Shown here piece by piece: positions 17,993 through 29,700 of a DNA stretch of 64,000 bases. Position 1 is the first letter of the stretch. Each line of letters begins with the position of its first letter. Made by a program: the position numbers and the translations under genes. The stretch is from Roseinatronobacter monicus (GTDB lineage Bacteria; Pseudomonadota; Alphaproteobacteria; Rhodobacterales; Rhodobacteraceae). The notes under the pieces were generated by a model, which was not told the origin of the DNA, did not search any database, and saw only the letters and a program-made list of their open reading frames with translations. Where the stretch lies: positions 3,529,001 to 3,593,000 of the forward strand of contig NZ_VFPT01000001.1 in the NCBI RefSeq assembly GCF_006716865.1. Reading direction: 5' to 3'.

Positions 17993-18625
17993 CGCGGTGT
18001 ATCGTCTGGCGGAAACAGGCAGATATCCTGCCCCGCCACCCATTGCTGATACTTCCCCATGACAGCGCCAAATTCCGCCGATGCAAGAAACCGCGCAAGC
18101 CAGTCTTGCAGGTCCGGCCAAGGTTGGGCATCGAACCACGGCTTGTCGATAAAGGCAAACTGGCGAACGAAGGGCAGCAACGCGAAATCTGCAAGCGTGG
18201 GGCGGCCGAAAATCCAGGTGTCGATCTGCGCATCAAGTTCAGCCAGATAGGCTGCGGCATCGGCCAGATGTTGGGTCCGGTCCTCTTGCGGGTAGCGGCT
18301 GGCGTATTTGCAGCGGTCCAGCGCGCGTTTGAATGGCCCGTCATTGCGCGCAATCCAGTCCCAGCCCGCTGCGGGCATGTCCAACCAGCCGTACGGGTCA
18401 TGCCGCGCTAGCGCCCAACGCATGATGTCCAGACTTTCGTCAATCACCTGTTCTGATGTGACAAGGCAGGGCACGGTTGCACTGGGGGAAGCGGCGCGAA
18501 ACTCTGCCGGTTTGTCGCGCAGCACCACCTCGCGCAGCGCGACCCGTTTGCCCGCTTGCCGCCAGCGCAAGGCGCGCGCGGATCGCATAAGGGCAGCGGC
18601 GAAAGGACCAAAGGATCGGGTGCAT
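17989..18625 (-). pseudogene. Glutathione S-transferase-like gene with a frameshift
   Basis: The ATG at 18625 opens with a typical GST N-terminal domain, 'MHPILWSFRRCPYAIRARLA', carrying the catalytic-region Ser/Cys. In this frame the sequence soon becomes unrelated ('TGRAARGGAARQTGR'). One base shifted, the family sequence resumes as 'KRVALREVVLRDKPAEF' and 'ASPSATVPCLVTSEQVIDES', then runs to the stop at 17989 with the C-terminal helical domain ('WIFGRPTLADFALLPFVRQF'). Removing one G in the GGGC near 18555 would restore one protein of about 211 residues. This is either a real pseudogene or a sequencing error. It lies 67 bp after ilvE on the same strand. Confidence 0.75.
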
Positions 18626-18692
18626 GGCGGCCTTTCTTGCAGGTGTATCGGGCAGGGCAAATGCCCACCCGATACCAATGTTGCAGCGCAGC

Positions 18693-19562
18693 TTATGCGC
18701 GGACCAGCGCCTCGTAGGTTTCCGCAACCTTGCGCGTCATCTGGCCCACCTGAAAATTATGCTCGCCGATCTGGCCCACAGGGGTCACCTCGGCGGCGGT
18801 TCCGGTCAGCCAGCATTCGCTGAAACCGGCCAGTTCTTCGGGCATGATATGGCGCTCATGCACCACGATCCCCATATCGCGCAGCATGGCAATCACGGTC
18901 TGGCGTGTGATCCCGTTGAGGATGGCATCGGGCCAAGGTGTGTGCACCTCGCCATCTTTTACGAAAAACACATTCGCGCCGGTCGCCTCGGCCACATAGC
19001 CGCGATAATCGTAGAACAACGCGTCCGAGCAGCCCTTTTCTTCGGCTGCGTGTTTGGACATGGTGCAGATCATATACAGACCCGCCGCCTTGGCCGATGT
19101 CGGGATGGTTTCGGGCGAAGGGCGGCGCCATTTGGCGATATCCAGCTTTGCGCCCTGCCATTTTGCGTCGCCGTAATAAGCGCCCCATTCCCACGCGGCC
19201 ACCGCCATGCGCACCGGATTGCGCCGCGCCGCGACGCCCATATCCGGCCCTGCACCACGCCATGCGACCGCGCGGACATAAGCATCGGTCAGGTTGTTGG
19301 CCTCAAGCACAGCGGTCTTGGCCGCTTCAATCTGATCGACCGAATACGGGATCGGCATATCCAGCAGGCGGCCGGATTCCAACAGGCGCTCGGAATGTTC
19401 GCGGCTTTTGAAAATCTTGCCGCTATAGCAGCGCTCGCCCTCGAAAACGGAAGAGGCATAGTGCATTGCATGGCTCAGGATATGCACATTCGCATCCCGC
19501 CACGGCACCAGTTGCCCGTCCATCCAGATCATACCGTCCTTGTCATCATATCCGCCGACCAT
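18693..19562 (-). CDS. ilvE: Branched-chain amino acid aminotransferase
   Basis: 289 residues from the ATG at 19562, chosen because GAGGAGG lies just upstream; a TTG 13 codons earlier lacks such a site. The PLP-dependent fold type IV enzyme interconverts Leu, Ile and Val with their 2-oxo acids. Motifs: 'ANVHILSHAMHYASSVFEGE', 'YVRAVAWRGAGPDMG', 'SKHAAEEKGCSDALFYDYRG', 'VAEATGANVFFVKDG' (PLP and substrate contacts) and 'LTGTAAEVTPVGQIG' (PLP phosphate site). It diverges from petP. Confidence 0.95.
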   Translation of the reverse strand: MVGGYDDKDGMIWMDGQLVPWRDANVHILSHAMHYASSVFEGERCYSGKIFKSREHSERLLESGRLLDMPIPYSVDQIEAAKTAVLEANNLTDAYVRAVAWRGAGPDMGVAARRNPVRMAVAAWEWGAYYGDAKWQGAKLDIAKWRRPSPETIPTSAKAAGLYMICTMSKHAAEEKGCSDALFYDYRGYVAEATGANVFFVKDGEVHTPWPDAILNGITRQTVIAMLRDMGIVVHERHIMPEELAGFSECWLTGTAAEVTPVGQIGEHNFQVGQMTRKVAETYEALVRA

Positions 19563-19723
19563 CAGTGCCTCCTCAATGGCGTTTTTCCAGATGTTGCGCA
19601 AAAAAGGTCCGTTACGGACATAATGTTACGTCAAATCGGGGAATCGCTATCAATTCGCTCTTGGAATGTCAACAAGGCTGACATAAACTGCCCCAAAGTT
19701 TGTGGGTGTACGGAATTATCGAG

Positions 19724-20233
19724 ATGGCCGAAGGCAGCAACAGCGCGATGGGTGGCGAAAGCCTGCTGTTCCTGACGGACGAACAATTGCGCAAAGGCAT
19801 CGAGGCGATGTTCTTTGCCTATCGCGGTTTTACCGCAGACCCTGACCGCATTCTGGAAGAACATGGATACGGGCGCGCGCATCATCGCGCGCTGCATTTC
19901 ATCAACCGCACGCATGGCACGACTGTGAACAATCTGCTCAATGTTCTGGGTGTGACCAAGCAATCGCTGAACCGCGTGTTGCGCACATTGATCGAAGATG
20001 GCCTTGTCGAAAGCCGCATTGGCCGCGCGGACCGGCGCGAGCGCAATCTGTTCCTGACTGAAAAAGGCAACACGCTGGAACGCGCCTTGTCCGAAGCGCA
20101 GCGCGAGCGGATGCGCGCGGCCTATCGCGCGGCAGGTCCGCAGGCTGTCGCAGGGTTCCGGCAGGTTCTTGAAGCGATGATGGATGATGAAATCCGCCGC
20201 CAGTATCTGAACATGCGGGACCGTCGCACATGA
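19724..20233 (+). CDS. petP: MarR-family regulator, PetP-like
   Basis: 169 residues from the ATG at 19724. The winged helix-turn-helix is clear: 'HHRALHFINRTHGTTVNNLL', 'LGVTKQSLNRVLRTLIEDGL' (recognition helix) and 'RADRRERNLFLTEKG' (wing). The last four bases overlap the start of the response regulator gene. This MarR/response-regulator pair matches petP-petR, described in Rhodobacter capsulatus next to the cytochrome bc1 operon and needed there for photosynthetic and respiratory growth. Here no bc1 gene follows. Symbol assigned by pair architecture and sequence. Confidence 0.82.
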   Translation: MAEGSNSAMGGESLLFLTDEQLRKGIEAMFFAYRGFTADPDRILEEHGYGRAHHRALHFINRTHGTTVNNLLNVLGVTKQSLNRVLRTLIEDGLVESRIGRADRRERNLFLTEKGNTLERALSEAQRERMRAAYRAAGPQAVAGFRQVLEAMMDDEIRRQYLNMRDRRT

Positions 20234-20949
20234 GCAACGACACGCAACCGCATTTGTTGATTGTCGATGACGACGCCCGCATCCGCGCATTGTTGCACAA
20301 ATACCTTCTGCGCAACGGCTTTCTGGTCACCGCAGCCCGTGACGCCGCCCATGCACGCCGCCTGATGCTGGGCCTTAGCTTTGATCTGATCGTGCTGGAT
20401 GTCATGATGCCCGGCGAAGATGGCATCAGCCTGACACGCCACATCCATTCGCAAGGCACCGCCCCGGTGCTGCTGCTGACCGCCCGAGGAGAGGCCGAAG
20501 ACCGCATCACCGGACTAGAGGCGGGCGCAGATGATTACCTGCCCAAACCGTTCGAGCCGCGCGAGTTGTTGCTGCGCATCAACTCCATCCTGCGCCGCAA
20601 TCCGCAGCAAAATGCGACTGCAATCTTGCCGCAGATATTGGTTATTGGACCATTGCGCTATGATCTGGAACGCGGCGAGTTGAAACAGGATGACAGGCCC
20701 GTCCGCCTGACCCAGACCGAGGCTGCGATCATGCGCCTGTTCTGTGAAAACCCTGGCGAGGTGATAAGCCGCGAAGCGCTGGTCGACCATCTAAGCCGCG
20801 ACCGCGCCGGGCATGGGGGCATGGTCGGGCAGGAACGCGCGGTTGACGTGCAGATCACCCGCCTGCGCCGCAAGCTGGAACACGACCCCAAAAACCCCCG
20901 CCATCTGCAAACGGTGCGGGGCGCGGGCTATATGCTGGTAACGGACTGA
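20230..20949 (+). CDS. petR: OmpR-family response regulator, PetR-like
   Basis: 239 residues. The receiver domain has 'LLIVDDDARIRALLHKYLLR', the phospho-acceptor D57 in 'LIVLDVMMPGEDG', T84 and K106 ('DYLPKPFEPRELLLRI'). The C-terminal winged helix (about 140-236) ends with 'AVDVQITRLRRKLEHDPKNP' and 'QTVRGAGYM'. No sensor kinase is adjacent. The gene is coupled to petP by an ATGA overlap and followed by a strong terminator, so the pair is a complete transcription unit. Confidence 0.88.
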   Translation: MSNDTQPHLLIVDDDARIRALLHKYLLRNGFLVTAARDAAHARRLMLGLSFDLIVLDVMMPGEDGISLTRHIHSQGTAPVLLLTARGEAEDRITGLEAGADDYLPKPFEPRELLLRINSILRRNPQQNATAILPQILVIGPLRYDLERGELKQDDRPVRLTQTEAAIMRLFCENPGEVISREALVDHLSRDRAGHGGMVGQERAVDVQITRLRRKLEHDPKNPRHLQTVRGAGYMLVTD

Positions 20950-20962
20950 GCGCAGAATGACA

Positions 20963-20992
20963 AAAGGCCCCGGAGTCGCCTCCGGGGCCTTT
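20963..20992. terminator. Bidirectional terminator between petR and pnp
   Basis: AAAGGCCCCGGA at 20963-20974 pairs with TCCGGGGCCTTT at 20981-20992 around a 6-base loop. T-rich sequence follows on both strands, so it can end both petPR (plus) and pnp (minus) transcripts. Confidence 0.9.
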
Positions 20993-21012
20993 CTGAATTT
21001 TGGTGACGGGGC

Positions 21013-23142
21013 TTATTCAGCCTGTTCTGCCGCGATTTCTTCGCCAGTTTCCTGATTGACCAGTTTCATAGTCAAACGGACCTTGCCGCGATCGTCGAAG
21101 CCCAGAAGCTTGACCTTCACTTCCTGACCTTCCTTCAGAACATCCGAAGGGTGGTTCAGGCGGCGGTTCTCGATCTGGCTGACATGCACCAGACCGTCGC
21201 GCTTGCCAAAGAAGTTCACGAACGCGCCGAAATCGACCAGCTTCACAACCTTGCCAGTATAGACCATGCCAACTTCCGGCTCTGCCACGATCGAATAGAT
21301 CATGTCATAGGCCTTTTTGATGGCGTCCTGATCGTTCGAGGCGATCTTGATCGTGCCGTCATCGTTGATATCGACCTTGGCACCCGAGACTTCGACAATC
21401 TCGCGGATGACCTTGCCGCCAGTGCCGATGACTTCGCGGATTTTATCCGTTGGCACCTGCATGGTTTCGATCTTGGGCGCATACTGGCTGAAACCAGCGG
21501 GCGCTGTCAGGGCTTGTGACATTTCACCCATGATGTGCATCCGCGCATCCTTGGCTTGTGCCAGTGCCTGTTCCATGATCTCGAAGGTGATGCCTGCAAC
21601 CTTGATGTCCATTTGCAGGCTGGTAATGCCCTCGGACGTACCGGCAACCTTGAAATCCATATCGCCAAGGTGGTCTTCGTCACCCAGAATATCGGTCAGA
21701 ACAGCGAATTTACCGTCTTCTTCAAGGATCAGGCCCATCGCAACCCCAGCCACAGGGGCTTTCAGTGGCACGCCTGCATCCATCATCGACAGTGACCCGC
21801 CACAGACCGATGCCATCGAGGATGACCCGTTCGATTCCGTGATCTCGGACACCATGCGGATGGTGTAGGGGAAGTCGGTTGCCGCAGGCAAAACCGCCTG
21901 CAATGCGCGCCAAGCCAGCTTGCCATGCCCGACTTCACGACGACCGGGAGGGCCGAAACGCCCAACTTCGCCCACCGAATAGGGGGGGAAGTTGTAATGC
22001 AGCATGAAGTTAGATTTGGACGTGCCGGTCAGTGCGTCGATGAACTGCTCATCATCGCCGGTGCCCAGTGTCGTGACGCACAGCGCTTGCGTTTCACCGC
22101 GTGTGAACAACGCCGAGCCGTGTGTACGCGGCAAAAGGCCGGTTTCGGCAACGATCTGGCGCACGGTCTTGGTGTCGCGCCCGTCAACACGTGGCTCGCC
22201 ATTGATGATGGCACCGCGCAGGATCGAGCTTTCCAGCTTTTTCAGGGCTGAACCAAGGTTCTCATCCGCTAGTTGCTCTTCGCTGAGTGCGGCCTTGATT
22301 GCGTCGCGCGCCTCGCCGATTGCGGCAACACGCTCTTGCTTGTCGCGCAGGGCGAAAGCGGCGCGCATCTGTGTCTCGCCCGCAGCTTTGACCGCCGTAT
22401 ACAGGTCCGAGTAATCGGGTGCCTGAAAGTCGAAAGGCTCTTTCGCGGCATCTTCGGCCAGATCAACGATCAGGTCGATCACCGGCTGGATGTTTTCATG
22501 CGCGAATTTCACCGCGCCCAGCATTTCAGCCTCGGTCAGCTCATAGGCTTCCGATTCAACCATCATCACGGCATCTTTTGTGCCTGCGACAACCAGATCA
22601 AGGCGCTGCTCGGGGTTCTCGCGCAGCTTTTCCATGTCCTGACATTCGGGGTTCAGGATGTACGCGCCATCGGCATAGCCCACACGGCATGCCGCAATTG
22701 GCCCCATGAACGGGACACCCGAAATGGTCAGCGCGGCCGAAGCTGCGATCATCGCAACCATGTCGGGCTCATTCACCAGATCGTGGCTCAGCACAGTGCA
22801 GATGACCAGAACTTCGTTCTTGAAGCCATCTACGAACAGCGGGCGGATCGGACGGTCGATCAGACGCGAGGTCAGCACTTCCTTGTCAGAAGGGCGCGCT
22901 TCGCGTTTCAGAAAACCACCGGGCACTTTACCCGCAGCGTAGTATTTTTCAACATAATGCACGGTCAGCGGAAAGAAATCCTGCCCCGGCTTGGCTTGTT
23001 TGGCGTAGGTCACATTGGCCATGACCGATGTCTCGCCCAAAGTGGCGATGACCGAACCGTCAGCCTGGCGGGCAATCTTGCCCGTTTCCAGTGTCAGCGT
23101 CTCTTCGCCCCACTGGATTGATTTTTTTACGATATTGAACAT
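21013..23142 (-). CDS. pnp: Polyribonucleotide nucleotidyltransferase (PNPase)
   Basis: 709 residues, full length. PNPase degrades RNA from the 3' end with phosphate and is part of the RNA degradosome. Domain order: first RNase PH domain (1-230, '[15 protein letters not shown]'-like start), helical linker, second RNase PH domain (about 310-540, with '[20 protein letters not shown]' and '[17 protein letters not shown]'), KH domain (about 555-615, '[15 protein letters not shown]') and S1 domain (about 625-690, '[20 protein letters not shown]'). No rpsO is found directly upstream; ahcY lies there instead. Confidence 0.98.
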   Translation of the reverse strand: MFNIVKKSIQWGEETLTLETGKIARQADGSVIATLGETSVMANVTYAKQAKPGQDFFPLTVHYVEKYYAAGKVPGGFLKREARPSDKEVLTSRLIDRPIRPLFVDGFKNEVLVICTVLSHDLVNEPDMVAMIAASAALTISGVPFMGPIAACRVGYADGAYILNPECQDMEKLRENPEQRLDLVVAGTKDAVMMVESEAYELTEAEMLGAVKFAHENIQPVIDLIVDLAEDAAKEPFDFQAPDYSDLYTAVKAAGETQMRAAFALRDKQERVAAIGEARDAIKAALSEEQLADENLGSALKKLESSILRGAIINGEPRVDGRDTKTVRQIVAETGLLPRTHGSALFTRGETQALCVTTLGTGDDEQFIDALTGTSKSNFMLHYNFPPYSVGEVGRFGPPGRREVGHGKLAWRALQAVLPAATDFPYTIRMVSEITESNGSSSMASVCGGSLSMMDAGVPLKAPVAGVAMGLILEEDGKFAVLTDILGDEDHLGDMDFKVAGTSEGITSLQMDIKVAGITFEIMEQALAQAKDARMHIMGEMSQALTAPAGFSQYAPKIETMQVPTDKIREVIGTGGKVIREIVEVSGAKVDINDDGTIKIASNDQDAIKKAYDMIYSIVAEPEVGMVYTGKVVKLVDFGAFVNFFGKRDGLVHVSQIENRRLNHPSDVLKEGQEVKVKLLGFDDRGKVRLTMKLVNQETGEEIAAEQAE

Positions 23143-23295
23143 TCAGCGTATCCTCATAGAAAGCACCAGCCCTCTGGCCTTTCCGTTTCCAATAGCGGCC
23201 CCATTGCCGCCGACCCCAATCCTAATGCATCACGCCGGGGTCACTGCGTCACGTCTCAGATAGCGCGGGCCTTACAGGAAAATGGCGCATAAGAA

Positions 23296-23325
23296 AAGCG
23301 GGAAAGCCGGTGGGCTTTCCCGCTT
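23296..23325 (-). terminator. Terminator after ahcY
   Basis: AAGCGGGAAAGCC at 23296-23308 pairs with GGCTTTCCCGCTT at 23313-23325. On the minus strand the stem is followed by TTCTTATG, consistent with termination of ahcY. Confidence 0.85.
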
Positions 23326-23344
23326 GAATTGCGACAAGCAGAGC

Positions 23345-24733
23345 TTAGTAGCGGTAATGCTCTGGCTTGAACGGCCCTTCAACCGTCACACCGATATAGT
23401 CGGCCTGATCCGGCTTCAGTTCTGTCAGCTTCACGCCGATCCGCTCCAGATGCAGGCGCGCGACCTTTTCATCCAGATGTTTGGGCAGAACAAAGACACC
23501 GGGGCGATACTCGTCACCCTTGGTCCATAATTCGATCTGCGCCAGCACCTGATTGGTGAAGCTGGCCGACATCACAAAACTGGGGTGGCCGGTGGCATTG
23601 CCAAGGTTCAAAAGGCGACCTTGGCTCAGCAGGATCATGCGATTGCCCGAGGGCATCTCGATCATATCCACCTGATCCTTGATGTTGGTCCATTTGTGGT
23701 TTTTCAGCGCCGCCACCTGAATTTCATTGTCGAAATGGCCGATATTGCCGACAATCGCCATGTCCTTCATCTCGCGCATGTGCTCGATGCGGATGACGTC
23801 CTTGTTGCCGGTGGTGGTGATGAAAATATCGGCGGTGGACACCACATCTTCCAGCGTCGTCACCTCAAACCCGTCCATCGCGGCTTGCAGCGCGCAGATC
23901 GGGTCAATCTCGGTCACTTTCACGCGTGCGCCCGCACCTTGCAACGACGCGGCAGAGCCTTTGCCCACATCGCCGTAACCGCAAACCACGGCGACCTTGC
24001 CTGCCATCATCGTGTCGGTTGCGCGGCGGATGCCATCGACCAGCGATTCCTTGCAGCCATATTTGTTGTCGAATTTCGATTTGGTCACGCTGTCATTGAC
24101 GTTGATCGCAGGGAAAGGCAGCAGGCCTTTCTTGTGCAGGTCATACAAACGGTGCACGCCGGTCGTGGTTTCTTCCGACACACCCTTGATCGCGTCGCGC
24201 GTCCTGGTGAACCAGCCGGGGCTTTGGGCCATACGCTTGGCGATCTGGGCCTTGATGACCTCTTCTTCCTCGGATGAAGGGACAGGGATGATATCTTCGC
24301 CCGCTTCGGCGCGCGCACCCAGCAAGACATACAGCGTGGCATCGCCCCCGTCATCAAGGATCATATTCGCGCCGTCAGCGAACATGAAAGAGCGGTCCAG
24401 ATAGTCCCAATGCTCTTCCAGCGTCTGGCCCTTGATGGCGAAAACCGGGGTTCCACCTGCGGCAATGGCAGCGGCGGCGTGGTCTTGCGTGGAATAGATG
24501 TTGCACGACGCCCAACGCACATCAGCCCCAAGTGCTACCAGCGTTTCAATCAGTACTGCGGTCTGGATGGTCATATGCAACGATCCGACAATCCGCGCGC
24601 CGCTCAAGGGCTGGCTTTCGCCATATTCCGCACGCAACGCCATCAGGCCGGGCATTTCCGTTTCCGCAATCGCAATTTCCTTGCGCCCGAATTCGGCCAG
24701 CGAAATGTCTTTTACAATGTAGTCTTGTGCCAT
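23345..24733 (-). CDS. ahcY: Adenosylhomocysteinase
   Basis: 462 residues from the ATG at 24733, which gives the usual start '[20 protein letters not shown]'; AAAGGAT lies upstream. The enzyme splits S-adenosylhomocysteine to adenosine and homocysteine, completing the methyl cycle. Motifs are '[20 protein letters not shown]', '[17 protein letters not shown]', '[20 protein letters not shown]', the NAD-binding '[20 protein letters not shown]' and the C-terminal 'FKPEHYRY'. The leader between 24734 and 24916 was examined for SAM/SAH riboswitch features and none were convincing. Confidence 0.98.
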   Translation of the reverse strand: MAQDYIVKDISLAEFGRKEIAIAETEMPGLMALRAEYGESQPLSGARIVGSLHMTIQTAVLIETLVALGADVRWASCNIYSTQDHAAAAIAAGGTPVFAIKGQTLEEHWDYLDRSFMFADGANMILDDGGDATLYVLLGARAEAGEDIIPVPSSEEEEVIKAQIAKRMAQSPGWFTRTRDAIKGVSEETTTGVHRLYDLHKKGLLPFPAINVNDSVTKSKFDNKYGCKESLVDGIRRATDTMMAGKVAVVCGYGDVGKGSAASLQGAGARVKVTEIDPICALQAAMDGFEVTTLEDVVSTADIFITTTGNKDVIRIEHMREMKDMAIVGNIGHFDNEIQVAALKNHKWTNIKDQVDMIEMPSGNRMILLSQGRLLNLGNATGHPSFVMSASFTNQVLAQIELWTKGDEYRPGVFVLPKHLDEKVARLHLERIGVKLTELKPDQADYIGVTVEGPFKPEHYRY

Positions 24734-24916
24734 CTGCCGAATATCCTTTGAACCGATGTTTGCTGCGCTGCGACATAGCACTGCCCCCCCTGACAGACAA
24801 GTGAACGCCTGTTATAGATATATCGTGATGAGGCAGCACCTTTTCATTTGCCTTTGGTGTTGTAGCTTGAAACGCTATCTGTAAAACTCGAAACGGAATA
24901 ATAGCGTGGATTTTGG

Positions 24917-26749
24917 GTGCAAAAAAACGTGAAATGTAAGCAAAATTGGTGGCCGTGCGCGCCGAATACAACATCAGCCGCGCTGACTGCCCTATTGCTG
25001 TCTGGCATTCCTGCACAAGCATTCGATGCGCTTGAAATTACATTTCAAGGCGAAGATAGCGCACTGGAAACCGCGCTGCGGCGATCTTCTTTGTTGCAAT
25101 CTGCGCGAGATGAAGGGGTAGAAGACCCTTTTGAAGTGTTCGCAATAGCACGCGCTGAATATGGCCAGTTGATCGGCACATTTTACGAGGCCGGATTTTA
25201 CGCGCCGCAGATTTCCGTGCGCATTGACGGGCGCGAGGCGGCGGATATTTCGCCCTTGAACCCACCCGCCACGATTGGCCGGATTGACCTGATCCTGACC
25301 GAAGGGCCGGCTTTTGTCTTTGGTCAGGCGCAGCTTGGCCCCTTGGCGCGCGACACGGAACTGTCTGATGACTTCGCGTCAGGGCAGCCCGCGCGCAGCA
25401 CAGTGATCCGCGATGCCACCACAGATGCCGTGGATGGCTGGCGCGAGCTTGGCCACGCGAAAGCTGAACCGACAGACCAGCAGATCACCGCGCGCCACCC
25501 GCCGGGCGCGCTGGATGTCGCTGTGCAGATCACGCCCGGCCCGCGCCTGCGTTTTGGCCAGTTGCGCCCCGATGGCCAGCGCCGCACCCGTCCGGCGCGG
25601 ATCGTCAAGATTGCAGGCTTGCCCACGGGCGAAGTTTTCTCACCTCGGGATGTGCAGCGCGCGGCAGAGCGGTTGCGCCGGACAGGCACTTTTGCCTCAG
25701 TCGCATTGCGAGAGGCGGATGAGGCCAACCCCGATGGCACGCTGGATATTGACGCCTCTGTGGTCGAGGCACCCTTGCGCCGGATTGGGGCCGGGGTGGA
25801 ATTTGATACCGAAGCAGGCGGTAAACTCAGCGCGTTCTGGTTGCACCGCAACCTGTTCGGCGGGGCAGAGCGGTTTCGCATTGAAGGCATGGTTGGCGGG
25901 CTTGGGGCGCGCAGTGGCAAGCTGGACTACCGCCTTGGCGTAGAATTTTCGCGCCCAGCCACCTTCACCCCTGATACGACGTTGAATATCGGCGCCTTTG
26001 TCGAGACGGAGCGCGAATCCGACTTTGAAGCACAGCGTGCACGCCTCGATATCGGGTTGGTGCACCGCTTTAGCGACGAGTTGACCTTTGGGGCCGGTAT
26101 CGCGGCATTGCTGGAACGCGCAGATGTAGGGCCAAACCTGCAAACCCAGAGGAATTACCAACTGTTGCTGTTGCCGCTAGACGTAACGTGGGACCGACGC
26201 GACAGCGAGCGCGCGCCGACACGCGGTTTTTATGCGCGTGGCGAAGCAATGCCATTTTTTGGTCTGCGCGACAGCGATAGTGGCGCTCGGGTCTATGCGG
26301 ATTTGCGCGGATACCGCGCCTTCGGGCAGGATGACGGCATAGTTCTTGCTGGTCGCGCGCAAGCGGGTGCTGTGTTCGGCGCTGATCTGGATGGCACGCC
26401 GCGCGATTTGCTGTTTTATTCGGGTGGCGGTGGAAGTGTCCGCGGTCAGCCCTTCCGGTCGCTTGGTGTGACCCGCGGTGGCGTCAGGTCTGGCGGTCAG
26501 GGCTTTGCTGCGCTGTCGGCAGAGGTGCGCGTGCGTGCCACAGATACAATCGGCGTGGTTGGATTTGCCGATGCCGGCTATGTGTCGGAAGGCGCGTTTT
26601 CCGGCAGCTCCGACTGGCACGCGGGCGCAGGGATCGGGCTGCGCTATGACACTGTGGTGGGGCCAATACGCGTTGATGTCGGCTATCCTGTCGCGGGCGA
26701 TACCGGACGCGGATTCCAGCTGTATCTGGGCATTGGGCAGGCGTTTTGA
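24917..26749 (+). CDS. tamA: Translocation and assembly module outer-membrane protein TamA
   Basis: 610 residues. TamA is a BamA-type outer-membrane barrel that works with TamB to insert some outer-membrane proteins. A signal peptide ends near 'IPAQAFD'. Residues about 25-270 hold POTRA domains ('ISVRIDGREAADISPLNPPA', 'IVKIAGLPTGEVFSPRDVQR'). Residues about 290-610 form a 16-strand barrel ('FWLHRNLFGGAERFRIEGMV'), with the Omp85 hallmark 'GGGGSVRGQPFRSLG' and a C-terminal Phe after 'LYLGIGQA'. Its stop overlaps the tamB start by one base (TGATG). Confidence 0.93.
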   Translation: MQKNVKCKQNWWPCAPNTTSAALTALLLSGIPAQAFDALEITFQGEDSALETALRRSSLLQSARDEGVEDPFEVFAIARAEYGQLIGTFYEAGFYAPQISVRIDGREAADISPLNPPATIGRIDLILTEGPAFVFGQAQLGPLARDTELSDDFASGQPARSTVIRDATTDAVDGWRELGHAKAEPTDQQITARHPPGALDVAVQITPGPRLRFGQLRPDGQRRTRPARIVKIAGLPTGEVFSPRDVQRAAERLRRTGTFASVALREADEANPDGTLDIDASVVEAPLRRIGAGVEFDTEAGGKLSAFWLHRNLFGGAERFRIEGMVGGLGARSGKLDYRLGVEFSRPATFTPDTTLNIGAFVETERESDFEAQRARLDIGLVHRFSDELTFGAGIAALLERADVGPNLQTQRNYQLLLLPLDVTWDRRDSERAPTRGFYARGEAMPFFGLRDSDSGARVYADLRGYRAFGQDDGIVLAGRAQAGAVFGADLDGTPRDLLFYSGGGGSVRGQPFRSLGVTRGGVRSGGQGFAALSAEVRVRATDTIGVVGFADAGYVSEGAFSGSSDWHAGAGIGLRYDTVVGPIRVDVGYPVAGDTGRGFQLYLGIGQAF

Positions 26750-29700
26750 TGAAAATCATCCGGCCCCTCATTCAATGGTTCTTTTGCGCCACATTGATCG
26801 TGACGCCTGTCGCAATGGCGCAGGAAACCGAACCCGAGGCTGAAGGCGAAAGCGTGACGGAAACGCTGCTGCCGCGCGCGGGCGAAAGTGATGTCGGCTA
26901 TCTGACCCGTCTGTTGCAGGACGGGCTGTCCGAAAGTGGCCGCGATGTGCGCATCGGGGGCTTTAGTGGCGCATTGTCATCGCGTGCAACATTCGATGAG
27001 TTGAGCATTGAAGATGACGAAGGTGTCTGGCTGCTGGTCGAAGGGGCGGCACTGCAATGGAACCGCTCGGCCCTATTCCAGCGCCGTATAGAGATTGGCG
27101 AAATCTCTGCCGAACGTGTGACGATATTGCGCGCGCCTGTGGGCGACGACAGCGAAGGGGGCGAGCTGTTCACCCTGCCTGATTTCGAGTTGCCGGAACT
27201 GCCACTCTCTGTCCAACTGGACCAGATGCAGATCGGTGAGGTTATCTTGGGCGAGGCGCTGTTCGGGCAGGAGTTGCGCGCAAGCGTGCGCGGGTCTGCC
27301 TCGCTGGCCGATGGCGAAGGCAATGCGCAATTGCAGATCGACCGGATTGACGATGTCGCAGGGCAGTTCCGCCTTGACGCTGCATTCTCGAACGAGACGC
27401 GCGTACTCAGTCTGGATCTGGCAATCGAGGAAGACGCGGGCGGGTTGGCTGTCACGATGCTGGACATTCCAGACAGCCCCTCTGCTGCGCTCACAGTTTT
27501 GGGCGAAGGCCCGATTGAGGATTTCGCCGCCGATATTACACTGGCGACCAATGGCGAACCTCGCGTCGAGGGGCAGTTCCAGTTGCAAACCGCCCAACCC
27601 GGTGTCGCGCAGGCCATCAGACTGGACCTTGCTGGCGATCTGCGCCCCTTGCTGCAAGAGGAATTCCACCCGTTTTTCGGCGAGAACAGCCGCCTGAACA
27701 CGCGTGCCAGACGGTTTGACGATGGCAGCCTGTCGCTGGATGATCTGGATATCCGCACTGACAAGCTGGGATTGCGCGGGCGTATGCGACTGGGCACCGA
27801 GAATTTGCCCGAACTGATCGACCTGCGCGGCGAAGTCTTGTCGCGCGACGGCTCGCGCGTGGTGCTGCCTGTCGGGGGCGGGGAAACCAGTATCGAGTCG
27901 GCAGAATTACGGCTGGCATTCGACGCATCCGAGAATGAAGACTGGGAGTTGGTGCTGGACCTGCTGGGCTATGACGATGGGGATTTCAAGGTTGAAAGCC
28001 TGTTCATAAACGGCCTTGGGCGGATCACCTCGGACGGTTTTGGCGAGAATATTGACGTGGTCGATGCGCTGATCGATTTCACCGCCTTGGGGCTGGAGGC
28101 AACCGATCCGGGCTTGAACGAAGCGCTTGGGCCGTCTGTTTCTGGTTCGTTGGCGATGATCTGGCGCGAAGACAGACCCTTGCTGTTGCCTGGCTTTCAG
28201 CTTGAGGGCCGCGATTACGCCTTGAACGGGCGCGCGCGGCTGGATGAGGGCGTGATTTTCGCCAATACCTTTGCGGAATTTCGGGATGTCGCGCGGCTGT
28301 CGACATTGGCGGGCCGACCGCTATCGGGCGGCGTGCAGGCGCAGGTCGATGCAACCATTGGGCCCGAACGCGACCGCTTTCTTGTCGCAGCCCAAATCAC
28401 CGGCCAGAACCTGACACTGGATCAGACCGAGCTGGACCTGCTGCTGGCCGGCGAAAGTCAGATCACAATCGATGCACATGGTGCCGACGGGCGCATCATC
28501 CTGCGCCAACTGGAAGCCACGGCCCGCACCCTGCGCGCCGATCTGCGCGGCGAGCTTTCAGACGATGACATAGAGTTGCGCGGCGAGATCGACTTTTCGG
28601 ATCTGTCGGTTTTGGGTGATGCTTATGGCGGCGCGCTCGATGCACAGCTTGCCTTGCGCGGCCCGCGTGAGCGAGAGGCGTTGACCCTTGAAGCGGTCGC
28701 GCGCGACCTGACTGTCGGACAGGAAGATGCAAATCGTGCGTTGCGCGGGGAAACCCGCCTTGCACTGGAGGGGCAGCGCGATGGCGCGGCCATTGATCTG
28801 AGCAGTCTGCGGGTCAGCAACAGTGCCTTCACGCTGGATGCGGAAGGCCGCTATGAGGCGGGTGCCTCGCGGCTGGATGTGCGCAGCACCGTGCCCAATC
28901 TGGGCGCAATCCGACCCGGCCTTGGCGGGCGCATCGTCGCAGATGCAAGCCTGCGCGAAGACGGGGACGAGCGCCGCGTCACGCTGGAATCCACCGCCAC
29001 AAACCTGCGCCTTGGTGCCGCGACGGCGGACAACCTGCTGGCAGGCACACACCAGTTGAATGCCAGCGTCGTGCAACGCCCCGACGAGGTGCTGCTCGAA
29101 ACCCTGACGCTGACTGGCCCGCAGCTGAACGCGAATGTCACAGGCCGGATTGCCGACGGGCGGCCAGCGCTGGAACTTGATGCGCGGCTGAACAATCTGG
29201 CCGCTGTCGTTCCGGGGATCGAGGGGGCCGTATCGCTGTCAGGAACAGCCCGCGATACTGGCACCGGCTACGCGCTTGATATCGGGGTGTCTGGCCCAGC
29301 GGGCCTGACTGCGCAGATCGCGGGCGACATCTCGACCGAGTTGCAGGCCAACCTTGCAGTGCAGGGCAGCACCGATCTGGCGCTTATCAACCCAAGGCTA
29401 GAGCCGCGCTCGATCCAAGGGCCGGCCGAGTTCAATGTCACGTTGAATGGCCCGCTTGCATTATCGTCACTCAACGGCACGGCGCAGGCCAGCAATGTGA
29501 CATTTGTCCTGCCGCAGCAAGGTATCCGTCTGGCAGATATTTCGGCGCAGGCGCAGATTACAGGCGGGCGCACTTCGGTCAATCTGGCGGGTCGGTCCGC
29601 GAATGGTGGCCAGATTTCAGTTGGTGGCGATATCGACCTTGCAACCCCGATCACAGGTGATCTGCGCGCGCGGCTGGATGCGTTCCGCCTGATTGATCCG

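Noticed and set aside
20230..20949. Expected cytochrome bc1 operon next to petPR
   Set aside because: No fbc/pet genes follow; the pair ends in a terminator and is followed by pnp on the other strand.
24734..24916. Possible SAH or SAM/SAH riboswitch in the ahcY leader
   Set aside because: I searched the leader for the conserved cores and pairing and did not find them; a covariance search could overturn this.
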